NCBI GenBank assembly: GCA_949751835.1
Contig: CATKHK010000008.1
Location: forward strand, 186,001-250,000
Direction of reading: 5' to 3'
DNA length: 64,000 bases
Source: Blepharisma japonicum
Taxonomy: Eukaryota; Ciliophora; Heterotrichea; Heterotrichida; Blepharismidae
Shown here: piece after piece, positions 20,239 to 31,528 of the stretch
Position numbering within the stretch: position 1 is the first letter of the stretch
Layout of the letters: every line of letters begins with the position of its first letter
Program-made: the position numbers and the translations under genes
Notes under the pieces: model-generated
What the model was told of the DNA's origin: nothing
What the model saw: only the letters and a program-made list of their open reading frames with translations
Databases searched by the model: none

Positions 20239-23200
20239 TTACTTATGTCTTGCAGATTTTGATTCATAGTATTGAATAACACCCAGCTTAAAAATCAGTG
20301 TAACTAATAAAGTGGTCGCTCCTATCAATACACATATCACAAATTGAAAAGGATCTAGCGGCTCAGTGTTCATAAAATCTCCTCCTTCATATATAAAAAA
20401 TATTTGTAATGAAAATTCAACAACAATAATTGTTAAAAATTGCCAATTGTCAAAAATTCCAGAAAAGACATTATATTCTTCAGGCCTGATTTTTCTGCAA
20501 TTAATTTGATTGAAGAGCTGAAGCATGACGAAAATATTAAAGCAAAGAGTGTAGTGGACTGTTTCCTCTTCAGGCCAGTCGGAATTCCATCCAGCTTCAC
20601 AGCCAAAAATGTCTGGCCCCCAGAATAGAACAATTAGTACAATAGTGACTTGGTAAACTGATTGGATAATGATATTAGCCAGAATTCAAGGAGATAATAT
20701 ATATTCATGTTTGCCATAAGGAGTAGACTCGAGCACTTTGCTATCAGGGTCTTGTGTTGCTAAGGCTAGTGCTGCTAAAGAGTCCATCATAAGATTGACC
20801 CATAGCATTTGAACTGCAGTTAAAGGAGAGCTTTTTACAGCAACAGCTCCTATCAAGCATAGAAAAAGTGCAACAGCATTTACAGTCAATTGGAACTGCA
20901 AATATCTTCTGATATTAAAATATATATTTCTTCCCCATTTTATTGCAGTTACGATACTTTGAATATTATCATCAAGCAAAATAATATCAGAAGCTTCTTT
21001 AGCCATAGGCGTGGCTGTCATCATGGCAATACCAACATCAGCTCTCTGCAGAGCTGCTGCATCATTTGTCCCATCCCCAGTCACAGCAACAATTCTTTCT
21101 AATCCTCTCATTCCTATAGTCAAAAGTAACTTATCTTGTGGGCTACATCTTGCTAAAATTCTCAAATTTTCTTCCATTTTTTTAAATTCTTGCTCATCCC
21201 CAATAGAGTAGCTAATGACTTCATCTTCCTCTTTTACTATGAGTCCTCCAATTCTCCTATCAAAATCTTTCCCAAGTATGATAGTATCATTATTTGTACT
21301 ATAGTCATAATCAGCTGAAAGAATACTACAATTTTTCCCTATCCTAGTAGCAATATCAGGATTGTCTCCTGTGATTATTCTAACGGTAACTCCAGTTTTT
21401 CTTAAAGTTTCGATAGCTTCTTTAGCCTCACTTCTTACTGGGTCTTCAATTCCGAAAATAGCGACAAGCACCATTCCGTTAGTTGCGCTATCCATTTCTT
21501 CTTTATTTGGGTTATCATTAAGCCCTATCTCTTTAACTGACCCTGCTTTATAAGCAACAGCAATAGTTCTTAATGATTTTTGTGACCATCTCATCAATTT
21601 TTCATTGACTTTTTCTTTTTCAGCTAAAGTTATTTCTACAATATTTCCATCACTTTTCAGCATATGTGAGCATCGTCTCATAATTCTTTCTGGGGCACCC
21701 TTAATATATAAAGCTGCATCATCAGGATTTTCTACATTAAAAGTGCTCATCATTTTTGCTTGTGAATTAAAAGGCACTTGCATAACCTGGGTTTTCATAT
21801 TTCTATATTGATGATAGTTCAGCCCCCAATGCATCAAAAACATAAGTAAGGCACATTCTGTCCGGTTGCCTGCCTTTTCTATATATCCATCAACCGAGTG
21901 TACATCAGCAGTGGTATTTCTTGCGATAGAAGTTCCCAAAATACTAACGACTTTAGAGTCGACTTCTGGAATCCTTATATTTGTTTTTTCTATTCCAACC
22001 AACACTTTGACAACCTTCATCTCATTTTTGGTCAAAGTCCCTGTTTTATCAATCAATAGCTCCTGGCATCCTCCCATGGTTTCACAAGCTTTGAGATGCT
22101 TTACAAAAATTTTTTCCTCCTTCATTTTTTTCATTGAGAAAGCCAAACTTAAAGTTACAGCTAGCGGGAGACCTTCAGGGATGACTACAACTAATATAGT
22201 AATTGCAAAGATAAAAGCTGTAAACACATGCTCAGTATCTGAATCGTCCCATTTGCCTGCTTCGAGAACATCTGAAACGATGAAAATTGATAAAGTAGTA
22301 AAAATAACAGCTGCAGCAATTGTGCCAATGATTCCAATATGTAGACCTATTTGGGCGAGTTTTTCTTCTAGTGGTGTAGCTTCATCAGAGTACTGCTGCA
22401 ATATCAGCTTATGATGTTTGCCTATAGTAGAGTTGCTTCCTACACAACAAACAATCATTTCCCCAGTGCCTTCTACTATAGAGCATCCAGAGATAATAAA
22501 AGGATCGTTATTTCCTTTTTCAATCGTTTTGCTTTCACCTGTCAAAGCACTCTCATCAACTGTCACTCCATATGACCTTACCAAAATTCCATCAGCAGGA
22601 GCAATATCTCCTGGATTTAAGTACATCAGATCCCCAACGACTAAATCGTTAACCCAGATTTCTTCCAGCTCTTCATTTCTTACAACATTCACATAATGTT
22701 TTTTTGTGTCAGAATTAAGCCTTCTAAACTGAAGCTCTTTAAAATAGTCTTGTATAGCAAAAACAGTGATAGCAATAAATATAGATACAAAAATTGCACA
22801 GCCTTCATATCATCCTTCACTTAAATCATCAATAATCCCTATTGCAAGTGAAACAATTCCTGCAAATAACAAAAGCTGAATAACGAAATTTTTAAATTGG
22901 TCACATATGATTTTTCACAGAGAGTTAGACGGCTGCATATAAGGCTTGTTGTCACCAAATCTAAATTAGAGTTTACGTAGACTGACGCAGCTGGATATCG
23001 TATTCAGTGCATAACAGACCAAATTTTTCACTTGTACACAATGCATTGCAAAGTCATTCAATGCCTCCTAGTTTTTTAAGATTCTCTAAGCTGTGTCCAT
23101 CGTGGATTGCATGGGTTTCAAAAAGTGTGCTGAATTAACGTTACATGAGTTGTTCAGGGGTTGTGCCAAATTGATTTGCAAGAAGATCTTCTTCTTCCAT
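20239..23200 (-). CDS. Plasma-membrane-type (P2B) Ca2+-transporting ATPase
   Basis: A 976-residue protein after removal of introns 23130-23144 and 22961-22976. Order: a cytosolic N-terminus with HAIHDGHSLENLKKLGGIEW; the first membrane pair; the A domain with TGES; M4 with PEGLPLAVTLSLAFSMKKM; the phosphorylation site DKTGTLTKNE (Asp near 370); N domain; VTGDGTNDAAALQ hinge; six C-terminal membrane helices. These are the marks of PMCA pumps, which expel Ca2+ from the cytosol at the cell surface, contractile-vacuole membrane or alveoli. The tail after the last helix is only ~10 residues (YYESKSARHK), so the long calmodulin-binding tail of animal PMCAs is absent. Several Trp residues are TGA, for example ILSPW before M7. 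Confidence 0.93.
22961..22976 (-). other. 16-nt intron 2 of Ca2+ ATPase gene
   Basis: On the minus strand this reads GTAAACTCTAATTTAG. Removal gives DIQLRQSTFGDNK, the usual PMCA R...FG.N pattern. Retention gives TAA across the 5' junction. Confidence 0.88.
23130..23144 (-). other. 15-nt intron 1 of Ca2+ ATPase gene
   Basis: On the minus strand this reads GTAACGTTAATTCAG, the only intron here ending CAG rather than TAG. Removal gives PEQLITLFETHAIHDG. Retention gives ATG-TAA at the junction. Confidence 0.85.
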
Positions 23201-23651
23201 TATCCGTTTTACAAAGAATTATGTAAGAATATTTATGGAATTGCTAGGATTTTTATTAATCTTTGAGGTTTAAAAAACAAAGGCGTTAGACGTTAAGATT
23301 TTAAATATTACGTAAAAAATGGAAGGCATTAAAATAAAAGGTTTGTTGTTAGAATTTTGAATATGAGAGGGATAAAATAAAAAAATGCATTCTAGCCAAA
23401 AAAGCTTATATGCTGTGAAATAATTAGGTATCAAATGAGTAATTTGTGAGATTAAAATATAATTTTCAGTAATTTGTGAGATTAAAATATAATTTTCAAA
23501 TAAAAAGATTTAAGAAGGCTAGAAATCACTGATGCTATTTAACAGACCAGTGTTATCTTACACTAAAAATTTATCTCAAAGTTATTAGTATCTTACTATA
23601 TCTAAATAGAATAAAGACTTAGTTTATTTTTTATTATATTTTACACTCTTA
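23201..23651. other. Intergenic with a short tandem repeat
   Basis: AT-rich spacer upstream of the Ca2+ ATPase and downstream of the coiled-coil gene. Apart from the 30-bp duplication at 23438-23497, nothing was recognised. Confidence 0.5.
23438..23497. repeat. Two-copy 30-bp tandem repeat
   Basis: The 30-base unit at 23438-23467 (begins AGTAATTTGTGAGATT) is followed at once by an identical copy at 23468-23497. The perfect match suggests a recent duplication. Confidence 0.95.
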
Positions 23652-24734
23652 TTAAAGAGATCCATTACTCCTAGGAAAAGCTTTGTCATAAATACCTGTA
23701 AGTACTTCTTCTGAATTCAATAAATGCTCCACTACCATTTCTCTTTCTTCAGCATCACTTTTTTTATACATTCCTCTTTTTTTAATTATTTCATTTCTAA
23801 CATTTTCAATGCATCTCCTTAGGATCATTTCAACTTCAGTTTTTGACTCGATTTCTCTTGTATAAGCAGTCCTTGCAGCACGCAAATTCTTTCTCTCGAT
23901 TTCTAGTAATTTTTTCAATCTTGCAATCACTCCTTCATATCTTTCAATTTGTGGATTATTTATTGTTAAAGCAGTTTCTATTTGCCTTGTAACTGATTTC
24001 GGAGAGTTCGCTGTGAAAACTGACCTCATAGTCCCTGTCATCTCGAACTTTTCCTCTTCATTTTCATATTGTTTTTTCACTCTATAATACTTTTCCATTA
24101 ACTCTCGTAACTCACTTTCTTTAATTTTTAATTCAATTTTCAGCTGTTTATTTTCTTGCTCTAGACTCAGATTTTTGCTATCTATAATCTGAGCAGAAGA
24201 CCTCAGCATTTCCAGTTCTTTGGAAATTTTACCTTCATTTTTAACTAATGATGAAATTTCCTCGACTTTTTTTTGTCTTTTTTCTTCAAGATCTTCACAA
24301 ATCCTTCCTAGTTTCATATCAAAAATTCTAACAATATCTTTCTCTTGGTCCAAGAGTTCATTTTGCATATCTTTTTTGAAACTGGATATTGCAATCATAA
24401 GCTTTCTATGAAGATTATCAACTTGCTCTAAGCTGCTTTTGGTCCTTTCTGAATTAGGAGACGGGCCCATACGAGTTTCTTTTAACTCAGCTTTGAGGGC
24501 AGCTATTGTTGTTTGATAGTCAATTACTTTTTGAGCTAAAGATCTCTCTGCTTGCTGGAGATGAGCTTGTAATTGGATATTTTTTGTACGTTCTATATTA
24601 AGCTGCTCTTGCAAGTCTTGAATTTTTTGATAAGCATCTCCACCTCCTCCTTGAGAGGAGAGCATTCTTGGGCGGTTTCCTTTGCTTTCAATAGTTCTTT
24701 GACGAGTAAAAAGACTGATGGGAAACAATGACAT
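23652..24734 (-). CDS. Coiled-coil protein, unknown
   Basis: A 360-residue protein with no TGA and no intron. After a basic N-terminus with a GGGG run (about 29-32) it is almost wholly coiled coil (about 35-225, for example IQDLQEQLNIERTKNIQLQA and LSLEQENKQLKIELKIKESE). A short Ser/Thr-rich break follows (TGTMRSVFTANSPKSVTRQ), then another helical block with Arg-rich segments (ARLKKLLEIERKNLRAARTA). The composition fits a cytoskeletal, basal-body or axonemal structural protein. No family-specific motif was recognised. The start ATG at 24734 is the first in frame, and the stop is TAA. Confidence 0.72.
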   Translation of the reverse strand: MSLFPISLFTRQRTIESKGNRPRMLSSQGGGGDAYQKIQDLQEQLNIERTKNIQLQAHLQQAERSLAQKVIDYQTTIAALKAELKETRMGPSPNSERTKSSLEQVDNLHRKLMIAISSFKKDMQNELLDQEKDIVRIFDMKLGRICEDLEEKRQKKVEEISSLVKNEGKISKELEMLRSSAQIIDSKNLSLEQENKQLKIELKIKESELRELMEKYYRVKKQYENEEEKFEMTGTMRSVFTANSPKSVTRQIETALTINNPQIERYEGVIARLKKLLEIERKNLRAARTAYTREIESKTEVEMILRRCIENVRNEIIKKRGMYKKSDAEEREMVVEHLLNSEEVLTGIYDKAFPRSNGSL

Positions 24735-25385
24735 TTATACTTTATATTTTAATTATTTTTAACTGCATTGTTATATAAAAACATATTTTTGGTTTAAATC
24801 CACTTTCTACCACTCTAGTCTAAGAAATAATAAGCAAGAGTGCTTAAAAGTAGAAAATTGCTTGATTTTTTGACTCTGTCTTGCGAGAGGCACTCAAGAA
24901 GTTTTATCACGAATTTGCCTAAAGTTGGCTACAATTATTTTTTTAGAAACATATTATTACAATTCGAAAATTGCCTATAAATAGATAGAATAGAAATAAA
25001 ATTAATGAATGAGTTTTGAAATTATAATTAAAACTTTAATTAGTATGATTAAAACAATTCTCCTCCTAATTAATAAAAAGAACAACATCGAAATACTCTA
25101 TATTAATCACAAATATCATGTGTTGACATAATAATATTTTATAAAAAATTAAAATTGTAATTTTTGATATATAAATTAAATAAAGACAAAGAAATAAAAT
25201 TTGATATTATTAGATGAGTTGGAGAAGAGTATCAATAAATATGTAATACATCAAAATCTCAAATTTAAACTCTATAAATAAATCATTTTATATTTCAAAA
25301 TTTAGCATAAAATTCATTCATATATGCCATTTATTTATTCATCTGATTTTTCTAGCACTAAGCAACTTTCTGAATTGATTATTAT
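24735..25385. other. Intergenic, no gene seen
   Basis: Very AT-rich, stops in all frames. It carries the promoter side of the coiled-coil gene and the 3' side of the next minus-strand gene. Confidence 0.5.
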
Positions 25386-25778
25386 TTAAATATTATTTTC
25401 ACTACAAGTATTTCCTGAAAAGCTTTCTTTTCTATTTTTCGCTTCAATTGCCTTTGCAAAGAGCCCAACTGATTCAGCATTTTGGCTGTTATCATTCTCG
25501 TCCAACACATTTTTCAATGATTCACATTCGCTTTTCAGGACTTTGACAACTCCTTCCAAACTGTCTATTTTCTTCTGCAACGAAAAAGAGTATTCTTTGA
25601 GCATTTTGATTAAATGGGCATCTTCTTCTTTTTCTCGCAATAAATTTTTTATTAAGGTTTGCTCTTCTTTTGGTTGGTACTCAGCTTCTTCAATTTCTTC
25701 TAATATATCAGCCAGGGGGGATGAGGTTAATTTTTCAAAGCAAGAGTGGGAACGGGAAACTATCGGTACTTCAAACAT
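25386..25778 (-). CDS. Small coiled-coil protein, unknown
   Basis: A 130-residue acidic protein from ATG 25778 to TAA. Residues about 20-100 are a charged helix with heptad-like spacing (DAHLIKMLKEYSFSLQKKID, then LEGVVKVLKSECESLKNVL). The last 30 residues are polar and low in structure (GNTCSENNI end). No TGA codon and no known domain. Reading direction, an ATG start and clean codon composition against the AT-rich surroundings support a real gene. Confidence 0.6.
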   Translation of the reverse strand: MFEVPIVSRSHSCFEKLTSSPLADILEEIEEAEYQPKEEQTLIKNLLREKEEDAHLIKMLKEYSFSLQKKIDSLEGVVKVLKSECESLKNVLDENDNSQNAESVGLFAKAIEAKNRKESFSGNTCSENNI

Positions 25779-25981
25779 TTATTTAATTATAAAATTTTAA
25801 ATAGAATAAGTGACATTTAATTTTTAAGCTTAATATGCGTTCTAAGTATATGTTATGCAAAATCTAAGGACAGCATTTAAAATATTTATTTGCAAAACCA
25901 CTGTATATGGGCTTTATTGAAAAATATTTTGTATTAAAGAAGCAGCCAAGTTTAATTGATTTATTAAATTATGAGAACTGC

Positions 25982-26290
25982 TTACTTCTTCGTCAAGCTC
26001 CCGGCAACGATCAAGATTTCTCTAATGGTATAATCAGTGACCAACCTATTGATTACATATGGATCATTTTGAGCAAATTCTTTGATCATTCTTTCATCTG
26101 CTTCAAATAAAAGTACTCCAGTATCAATAGGGTTTTGTAAAGCACCTCCTAGAATTAACCCTCTTGATTCGTATGCTCTGGCATGAGCAAGATGTGACTC
26201 TCTATAAGGGACTCTTTTATCAACCATACCTTCAACATACTTATAGGTCAGCAGAAAGTGTTTGAATCTTCTTACTTGAGAGGCGAGCAT
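25982..26290 (-). CDS. YCII-related (YciI-like) domain protein
   Basis: A 102-residue protein that is wholly one YCII domain. The N-terminal strand is RRFKHFLLTYKYVEGMVDKR, followed by the conserved HLAHARAYESRGLILGGALQ, the LLFEADERMIKEFAQNDPYV segment with its Asp-Pro-Tyr, and a last strand around YTIREILI. YciI-like proteins have a ferredoxin-like dimeric fold related to muconolactone isomerases. The His and Asp at the putative active site are both present, but the substrate is unknown in most organisms. Length is typical. No TGA codon or intron. Confidence 0.82.
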   Translation of the reverse strand: MLASQVRRFKHFLLTYKYVEGMVDKRVPYRESHLAHARAYESRGLILGGALQNPIDTGVLLFEADERMIKEFAQNDPYVINRLVTDYTIREILIVAGSLTKK

Positions 26291-26963
26291 TTTATTTATT
26301 AACTAAATTGTAAAATCTTTTAGTATTAAGGCATGAAATTTATTATTTATATTGTAGAGACAGTTGCCAATCAGTGATGGGATAGAGGCCACTGTTATAT
26401 TTGATGTTATTCCAAATGAGACTTTAAAATCAATAGGAAAATATAAATTACACTTATTATAGTTAAATTCAATTGTATTTTCCTAAAGAATCTATTACTT
26501 TTCTTACAATATATTTTGAAGAATGAGAACAATTATGATTTTATTAGTTTCTAATATCATTCTGAATAGTCATAATACCCCATACATTTAATTGGTTGAT
26601 ATAAAATAATTCATTTTTCACCAAAGCAACTATTGTTTGTTTTCCTTTCAAAAGTTAAAATACAAAAACTTATACATTAGCTTTTAGATTTTTGGTTTTA
26701 ATAAAGTTTAAATCAAGCATTATTAATAAAACTGGATTCTTGAGACTATCAAATATAGTATTGAGGTATATAATACAATCAAATAATATAATAAAATGCT
26801 TCTAAATAATCTTAGACTTTTTATTAATTTCTAAAACACTAGCATAATTTCTTTGCACAGGCAAGCTTTTCAATGATGATTAATTATTTTAGTTTAAAAT
26901 TTTATAGTAAACTACATTATTATTTGAATTTATCTATATAGCAATAAATGGATTATAAATATT
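26291..26963. other. Intergenic, no gene seen
   Basis: AT-rich spacer between divergent genes, probably holding both promoters. No frame or RNA recognised. Confidence 0.5.
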
Positions 26964-27938
26964 ATGTACCGGCGAGTAGAAAATCGCGATGAATCAATGA
27001 AAAACTTCTATACAATCATTGAACAGCTTGGTGAAGGTACTTTTGGGAAAGTTTGGAGAGCAGTGAGCAAAGCCACAGGCGAAGAATTTGCAATTAAATC
27101 CATTGATAAATCTAAACTTGGCCAAGATGAAATTTCAAATCTTCAGCTGGAAATCGATATAATATCTCAAGTCGATCACCCAAATATAGTCCGCACTTAT
27201 GAAGTTTTCGATGAGCCTCGATATTTACATTTTGTCATGGAAATAATGAGCGGAGGTGAACTATTCGAAAAAATCGTCGAAAAAGACCACTACAGTGAAA
27301 AAGAAGCTGCAGATACAATTCGCCCAGTTGTGGAAGCAATTAAATATTGCCATGATATGGGGATTGTTCATAGAGATTTAAAGCCTGAAAATTTATTACT
27401 TTCATCTGCTGATGAAGGTGGAATTTTAAAAATCACAGACTTTGGCTTGGCAAGATTTTATGACGATGATTTAATGACGACTGCCTGTGGAACCCCAGGA
27501 TATGTTGCCCCAGAAATTATTGAAGCGAGAGGATATGGACTTGAAGTCGATTATTGAAGTTTAGGAGTGATTTTATATATTATGCTATGTGGATTTCCAC
27601 CTTTTTTCGAAGATAATAATGAAAAACTGTTTGATATGATAAAGAAAGGTGAATATGAGTTTACATCTCCTTATTGGGATGATATTTCAGCAATGGCAAA
27701 AGATTTGATTTCTCATTTGCTTCAGGTAAACCCAAGCGAAAGATTTAATGCTGAAGAAGTTTTAAGACATCCTTGGATGACAGGAGAAAATACTCCTCGT
27801 ACCAATATGCCTGCTGTAAGTAGAAAGATAAGAGAGTTTAATACCAGAAGGAGATTCAGAAAAGTTGGAAACGCAGCAGTTGCTTCAGTGAAGCTTATTC
27901 ACATTGCTCATGAAAAGCATAAGGAAGAGTATGCATAA
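26964..27938 (+). CDS. CaMK-family protein kinase with calmodulin-binding-like tail
   Basis: A 324-residue Ser/Thr kinase. GEGTFGKVWRA (ATP loop), AIKSIDKSKL (catalytic Lys), HRDLKPENLLL, DFGLARFYDDD, CGTPGYVAPE and [20 protein letters not shown] are all present, with the subdomain IX Trp as TGA (27555-27557). After the kinase fold, the tail REFNTRRRFRKVGNAAVASV strongly resembles the autoinhibitory/calmodulin-binding helix of CaMKI/CaMKII (FNARRKLKGA type). There are no EF hands, so it is not a CDPK, and no association domain as in CaMKII. It probably acts as a Ca2+/calmodulin-activated kinase, which is an inference from the tail. It converges on the HMG-box gene with 54 bp between stops. 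Confidence 0.9.
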
Positions 27939-27992
27939 TTTATTAATAAACTTATATTTGGTTAAATTTATCTACAATAGTAATTCAATTAA

Positions 27993-28439
27993 TTATTTCA
28001 CCGTTTTCTTTTTCCCGATTTCTGCCTTTCTTTTTTTAGTGTCCTTTTCTTCTTCATCTTGAGTGGCATCTTTTCTCTTGGCGGGTTTGGGATTCTCAGC
28101 TGCTTTTTGTGCTGCTTCGTGTTTTGCTTTTTCCTGCTCATGGAGAATCTTGAATTTTTGCTTTTCTGCTTCAGAAGCACTTTTCCAGAGTCCTGCGATA
28201 TGCTTGATCATGTCTTTGGGACCAAAATCAGGGTTCTGAGCTTTGACTTCAGCCCTTTTGCTACTAACAAATAAATTATAAGCTGAGGCGGGACGTTTAG
28301 GTTTAGCAGTTTCAGACTTAGTTGAAGCGTTTGGAGGGTTGTTTTCTTTATTTGTTTTAGATTCTTTGGCTTCTTCAACTTCTTTCTTCTTATCGGCGTG
28401 ATCTTCTTGTACAGGGGCTGCACCTTTTTTAGCTGGCAT
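27993..28439 (-). CDS. HMG-box DNA-bending protein
   Basis: A 148-residue basic protein. A polar Lys/Glu-rich head (about 1-48) is followed by one HMG box (about 48-115: KPKRPASAYNLFVSSKRAEV, then PKDMIKHIAGLWKSASEAEK and KFKILHEQEKAKHE). A Lys-rich tail holds mono- or bipartite nuclear signals (PAKRKD, KKRKAEIGKKK). Such proteins bind the DNA minor groove without much sequence preference and bend it, acting in macronuclear chromatin and transcription. The single box with basic flanks is like NHP6/HMGB of protists. No TGA, no intron. Confidence 0.9.
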   Translation of the reverse strand: MPAKKGAAPVQEDHADKKKEVEEAKESKTNKENNPPNASTKSETAKPKRPASAYNLFVSSKRAEVKAQNPDFGPKDMIKHIAGLWKSASEAEKQKFKILHEQEKAKHEAAQKAAENPKPAKRKDATQDEEEKDTKKRKAEIGKKKTVK

Positions 28440-28841
28440 TTTTATTTTATATTGTGCTATAAAATTAGAGAAAAATGAAGTTTGGGGGATGCCAAACTAA
28501 AAAAGGGTTATTAAAAATAAGGAATAGCATTCAATCGATTGTTTTTATGATTTGGCTAGCTAGTTTATTTCAGCTGTGAAAATAATTTTTCCATATAATT
28601 TCATATTCTGATATTTATATTATTTATTAATTACAACTCTAATAATATTCCATAATGTCTGCTTCTTTTGATTTATTTTCTTTTTCTTATTTTCATATTT
28701 ATCTAATCAAATCTAAAATTCATTTAAATTCCCATTATAAAACTGCTAGGCTCAAAAACTATGATATAATTATCTCTTCGATTAACTTCACAGCTTAAAA
28801 CTTATTATATTATTCTCTTTATATTTGTAATTAATAGTAAA
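28440..28841. other. Intergenic, no gene seen
   Basis: AT-rich promoter-bearing spacer between the divergent HMG-box and kinase genes. No frame, repeat or RNA recognised. Confidence 0.5.
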
Positions 28842-30404
28842 ATGCAGTCTACTAATTCAAAAACCAAAGTTTCCACTTTAAGTCGTAAATATTCAGATAA
28901 GTGCAACAAAGCCCTTCATCGTGAAATTTCAAGCCCTTTAAACCTTTCTATTCCAAAAGCTTCTTCAAAGCGTCCTTCCACTACTTCAGAAAGTCCTGCA
29001 ACTGCAAATGTAATTGATCTTATCCGCAAACTAAATTCTCAGCCTACTTCATCTGAAAGCGAGCTGAAAACTATGACATCTGGAGAATATAGGCAATTTC
29101 TTTACACCCAGTCCAAAAATATTGTGAGCTCGTCCAAGAATTTCACAACTCAAGCCCCAATCAGAAGAGCAAGCTTAGCAAGGACCACACCCCCTACAAC
29201 TCTTATGAAACAAGAAGAAAGAAATATAGCGAGGCATAATACACTACTTCCCAGTGGAAAACCACCATCAGGAAGAAAACTTCCTCAAAAAGAAGAGCAT
29301 AAAGTGGAAATAGTACCAAAATGCACTTTAGGCATAAAAAATATTTCTGCGATTTTACTTGAAAAAGAAAGTAGTTTGTCACCTGAAAAGGAAAAGAATA
29401 GGGGGAAAATTGAAGATTATAAAGTTGATAAGCAAATTGGGCAAGGCGCTTATGCAGTTGTAAGGCATGCTACTCATATTGCGACAAATAAAAAAGTTGC
29501 TTTTAAGACTTATGAAAAAATTAAACTATTAGATCCCAATAGAAAGAAAAACGTAATGAGAGAAATCGACATATTAGGGATGCTAGATCATAAAAATATT
29601 GTAAAGCTATACGAAACTATTGACACTGCAAGACAGCTACATATTGTTATGGAATATGTATCTGGCTGCTCACTGCATGGATATCTCAAGAGGAAGCCCA
29701 ATAGAAGGCTTGAGGAAAATGATGCAAAAAGAATAGTAAAACAAATTTTATGTGCAATGGAATACTGCCATTCGAAAAATGTTACACATAGGGATTTAAA
29801 GCTGGAAAACCTCCTTTTAGATGAAAAAAATGATGTTAAAATTATTGATTTTGGCTTTGCAACTTGCTTTTCAAGTGAAAAGAAAGTTAAAATATTTTGC
29901 GGAACTCCAAGCTATATGGCACCAGAAATAGTTGCTAGAAAAGAGTACGCTGGACCTCCCGTTGATGTGTGGGCTATAGGTGTTTTAATTTTTGTGCTTT
30001 TGTGTGGGCATTACCCGTTTAAAGGAAATGGAGACAAAGAACTTTATAGGAAAATCCAGCAAGGTTATTTTATGATTCCCCAGCATGTCTCATTATCTGC
30101 CAAAAGCTTAATTTCTCGAATTCTTAAAGTCGACCCAACAAAAAGGCCCAAAATGTGCGAAATTTTGCAAGACCCTTGATTTTCAGTGTCTTCAAATTTC
30201 ACAGTGTCTACTGAGGATTCTCTACTTGCAACAGCCAATAATCACGCCTGCTCAATTAACGGCGATACTTTAGACTTTGATGTAACCTGCAGTATCGTAA
30301 TTTTTATTTAGAAAAAGCTTGAATACTCCCAATCGCCTTCCCACACTCTTCCTCACAAAGAAATTCACAAATTTCTGGTCAGTTTCCCTCAGTCTCATAA
30401 CTAA
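28842..30404 (+). CDS. CAMKL-type Ser/Thr protein kinase with long N-terminal extension
   Basis: A 515-residue protein after removal of intron 30297-30311. Residues 1-190 are Ser/Thr/Pro-rich and disordered, with basic patches (PIRRASLARTTPPTTLM) that look like phosphorylation sites. The kinase domain (about 192-445) has GQGAYAVVRHAT, AFKTYEKIKL, HRDLKLENLLLDE, DFGFATCF, CGTPSYMAPE and DVWAIGVLIFVLLCGHYPF. HRDLKLEN and the 'reduced loop' style place it in the AMPK/MARK/SIK group. After the TGA-encoded Trp that ends the kinase core (DPWFSVS), the tail is Ser/Asn-rich and crosses the intron to finish in KEIHKFLVSFPQSHN. eL24 starts 95 bp downstream on the same strand. Confidence 0.88.
30297..30311 (+). 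other. 15-nt intron in CAMKL kinase gene
   Basis: GTAATTTTTATTTAG, phase 0, identical to the Rab intron at 19698-19712. Without splicing the frame ends at its TAG. With splicing it runs 31 more codons to TAA at 30402-30404. Confidence 0.75.
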
Positions 30405-30499
30405 TCCTCTTCATTTGTACATATATAAGTTCCTAATTTTCTTAATTCCCTTTTCACATAAAATTCATTATAAACCTCTCTTCGTCCATATTTTAAAGG

Positions 30500-30952
30500 A
30501 TGGTCATCAACACAGAGACATGCTCGTTCAGCGAGATGAAAGTTTGGCCAGGACGTGGAAGCCGCTTCGTAACAAAGGACGGAAAGATCCATATGTTCAT
30601 TGGCTCCAAAGTGAGGTGCCTTTTCCATCAAAGAGTCAAGCCAGTCAAGCTCACATGGACACAGACCTGGAGACGTGAAAATAAGAAAGGAAGAGTCGAA
30701 ACTATCAAGAAGCGCAGAGTCCGTAAGGTTGGAAAGATCCAAAAAGCTTACGTCGGAGCCACTTTAGATGATATTAAGAGAACCAGGGAAGAAAAACCAG
30801 AATTAAGACAGGCTAAAAGAGAACAGGCTATTAGAGAAATTAAAGAAAGACAAAAGAAACAGCAAGCACAGCACCAGAAGTTCGAAAAACAGCCTAAACA
30901 AGCTGCTCCTAAGGTGATCAAGACAAAGGGCAAAAGAAAGGGACCTTCATAA
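30500..30952 (+). CDS. RPL24: 60S ribosomal protein eL24
   Basis: A 150-residue basic protein aligned over its length with eL24: TETCSFSEMKVWPGRGSRFV at the N-terminus (family: CSFSG.KIYPGHG.RY), FIGSKVRCLFHQRVKPVKLT, W(T)..WRRENKKG, KRRVRKVGKIQKAYVGATLD, ELRQAKREQAIREIKE and a Lys/Gln-rich tail. eL24 binds the 60S subunit near the intersubunit bridge. The third and fourth Cys of the zinc-ribbon form are not seen; only Cys8 and Cys40 remain, so metal binding is doubtful, as in many eukaryotes. Codon usage is richer in G/C than in the neighbours, as expected for a highly expressed gene. TGA is not used for Trp here (TGG throughout). Confidence 0.96.
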   Translation: MVINTETCSFSEMKVWPGRGSRFVTKDGKIHMFIGSKVRCLFHQRVKPVKLTWTQTWRRENKKGRVETIKKRRVRKVGKIQKAYVGATLDDIKRTREEKPELRQAKREQAIREIKERQKKQQAQHQKFEKQPKQAAPKVIKTKGKRKGPS

Positions 30953-31528
30953 GTAACTTATTTTCACCTTAAAATGAATAAATTAAGTAAGAGAGGGTAG
31001 AGGGTAAAGTAAAGAAGAAGTAAGCTGGATAAAAGCAGACTCTTTAAATAATTAATAAATTAATATGTGATAGAAATTCATGGAAATTAAAATTTGACAT
31101 TTAATTATCTATCCCATAAATCAATATCAAACTGCTTCAAATAGTGTGCTTCTTAAGCATTTAAATTCATTCTAAAATTAATAATATTTAATAGCAACTG
31201 TTTAATAATTTTTTAAAAGATATTATTATCATAAACCTGATATTTTCAGTTTGATTAAATCTTTATATAAGTCTTATAAATTATTATCCATTTTTACCTT
31301 TTTCACACAGAAAAATCTAAATTGAGTTTTAGGATAATTAAAATTAAAAGAATTTATTTGTATTGATTTATATTTGTTAGAAGTTCTATTTATATTTATT
31401 AAATAATAATATATATCCTAATTTGGTACTCCCATTATTTCAAATTAAATTACATGTCAAGCAAATAGCCCTTTTGCATAAAAATTACATGGAATTTAAA
31501 TATTGATTTATTAAAAAGTATTGATTAT
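30953..31528. other. Intergenic, no gene seen
   Basis: AT-rich spacer between the convergent eL24 and MetAP2 genes. No frame or RNA recognised. Confidence 0.5.
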
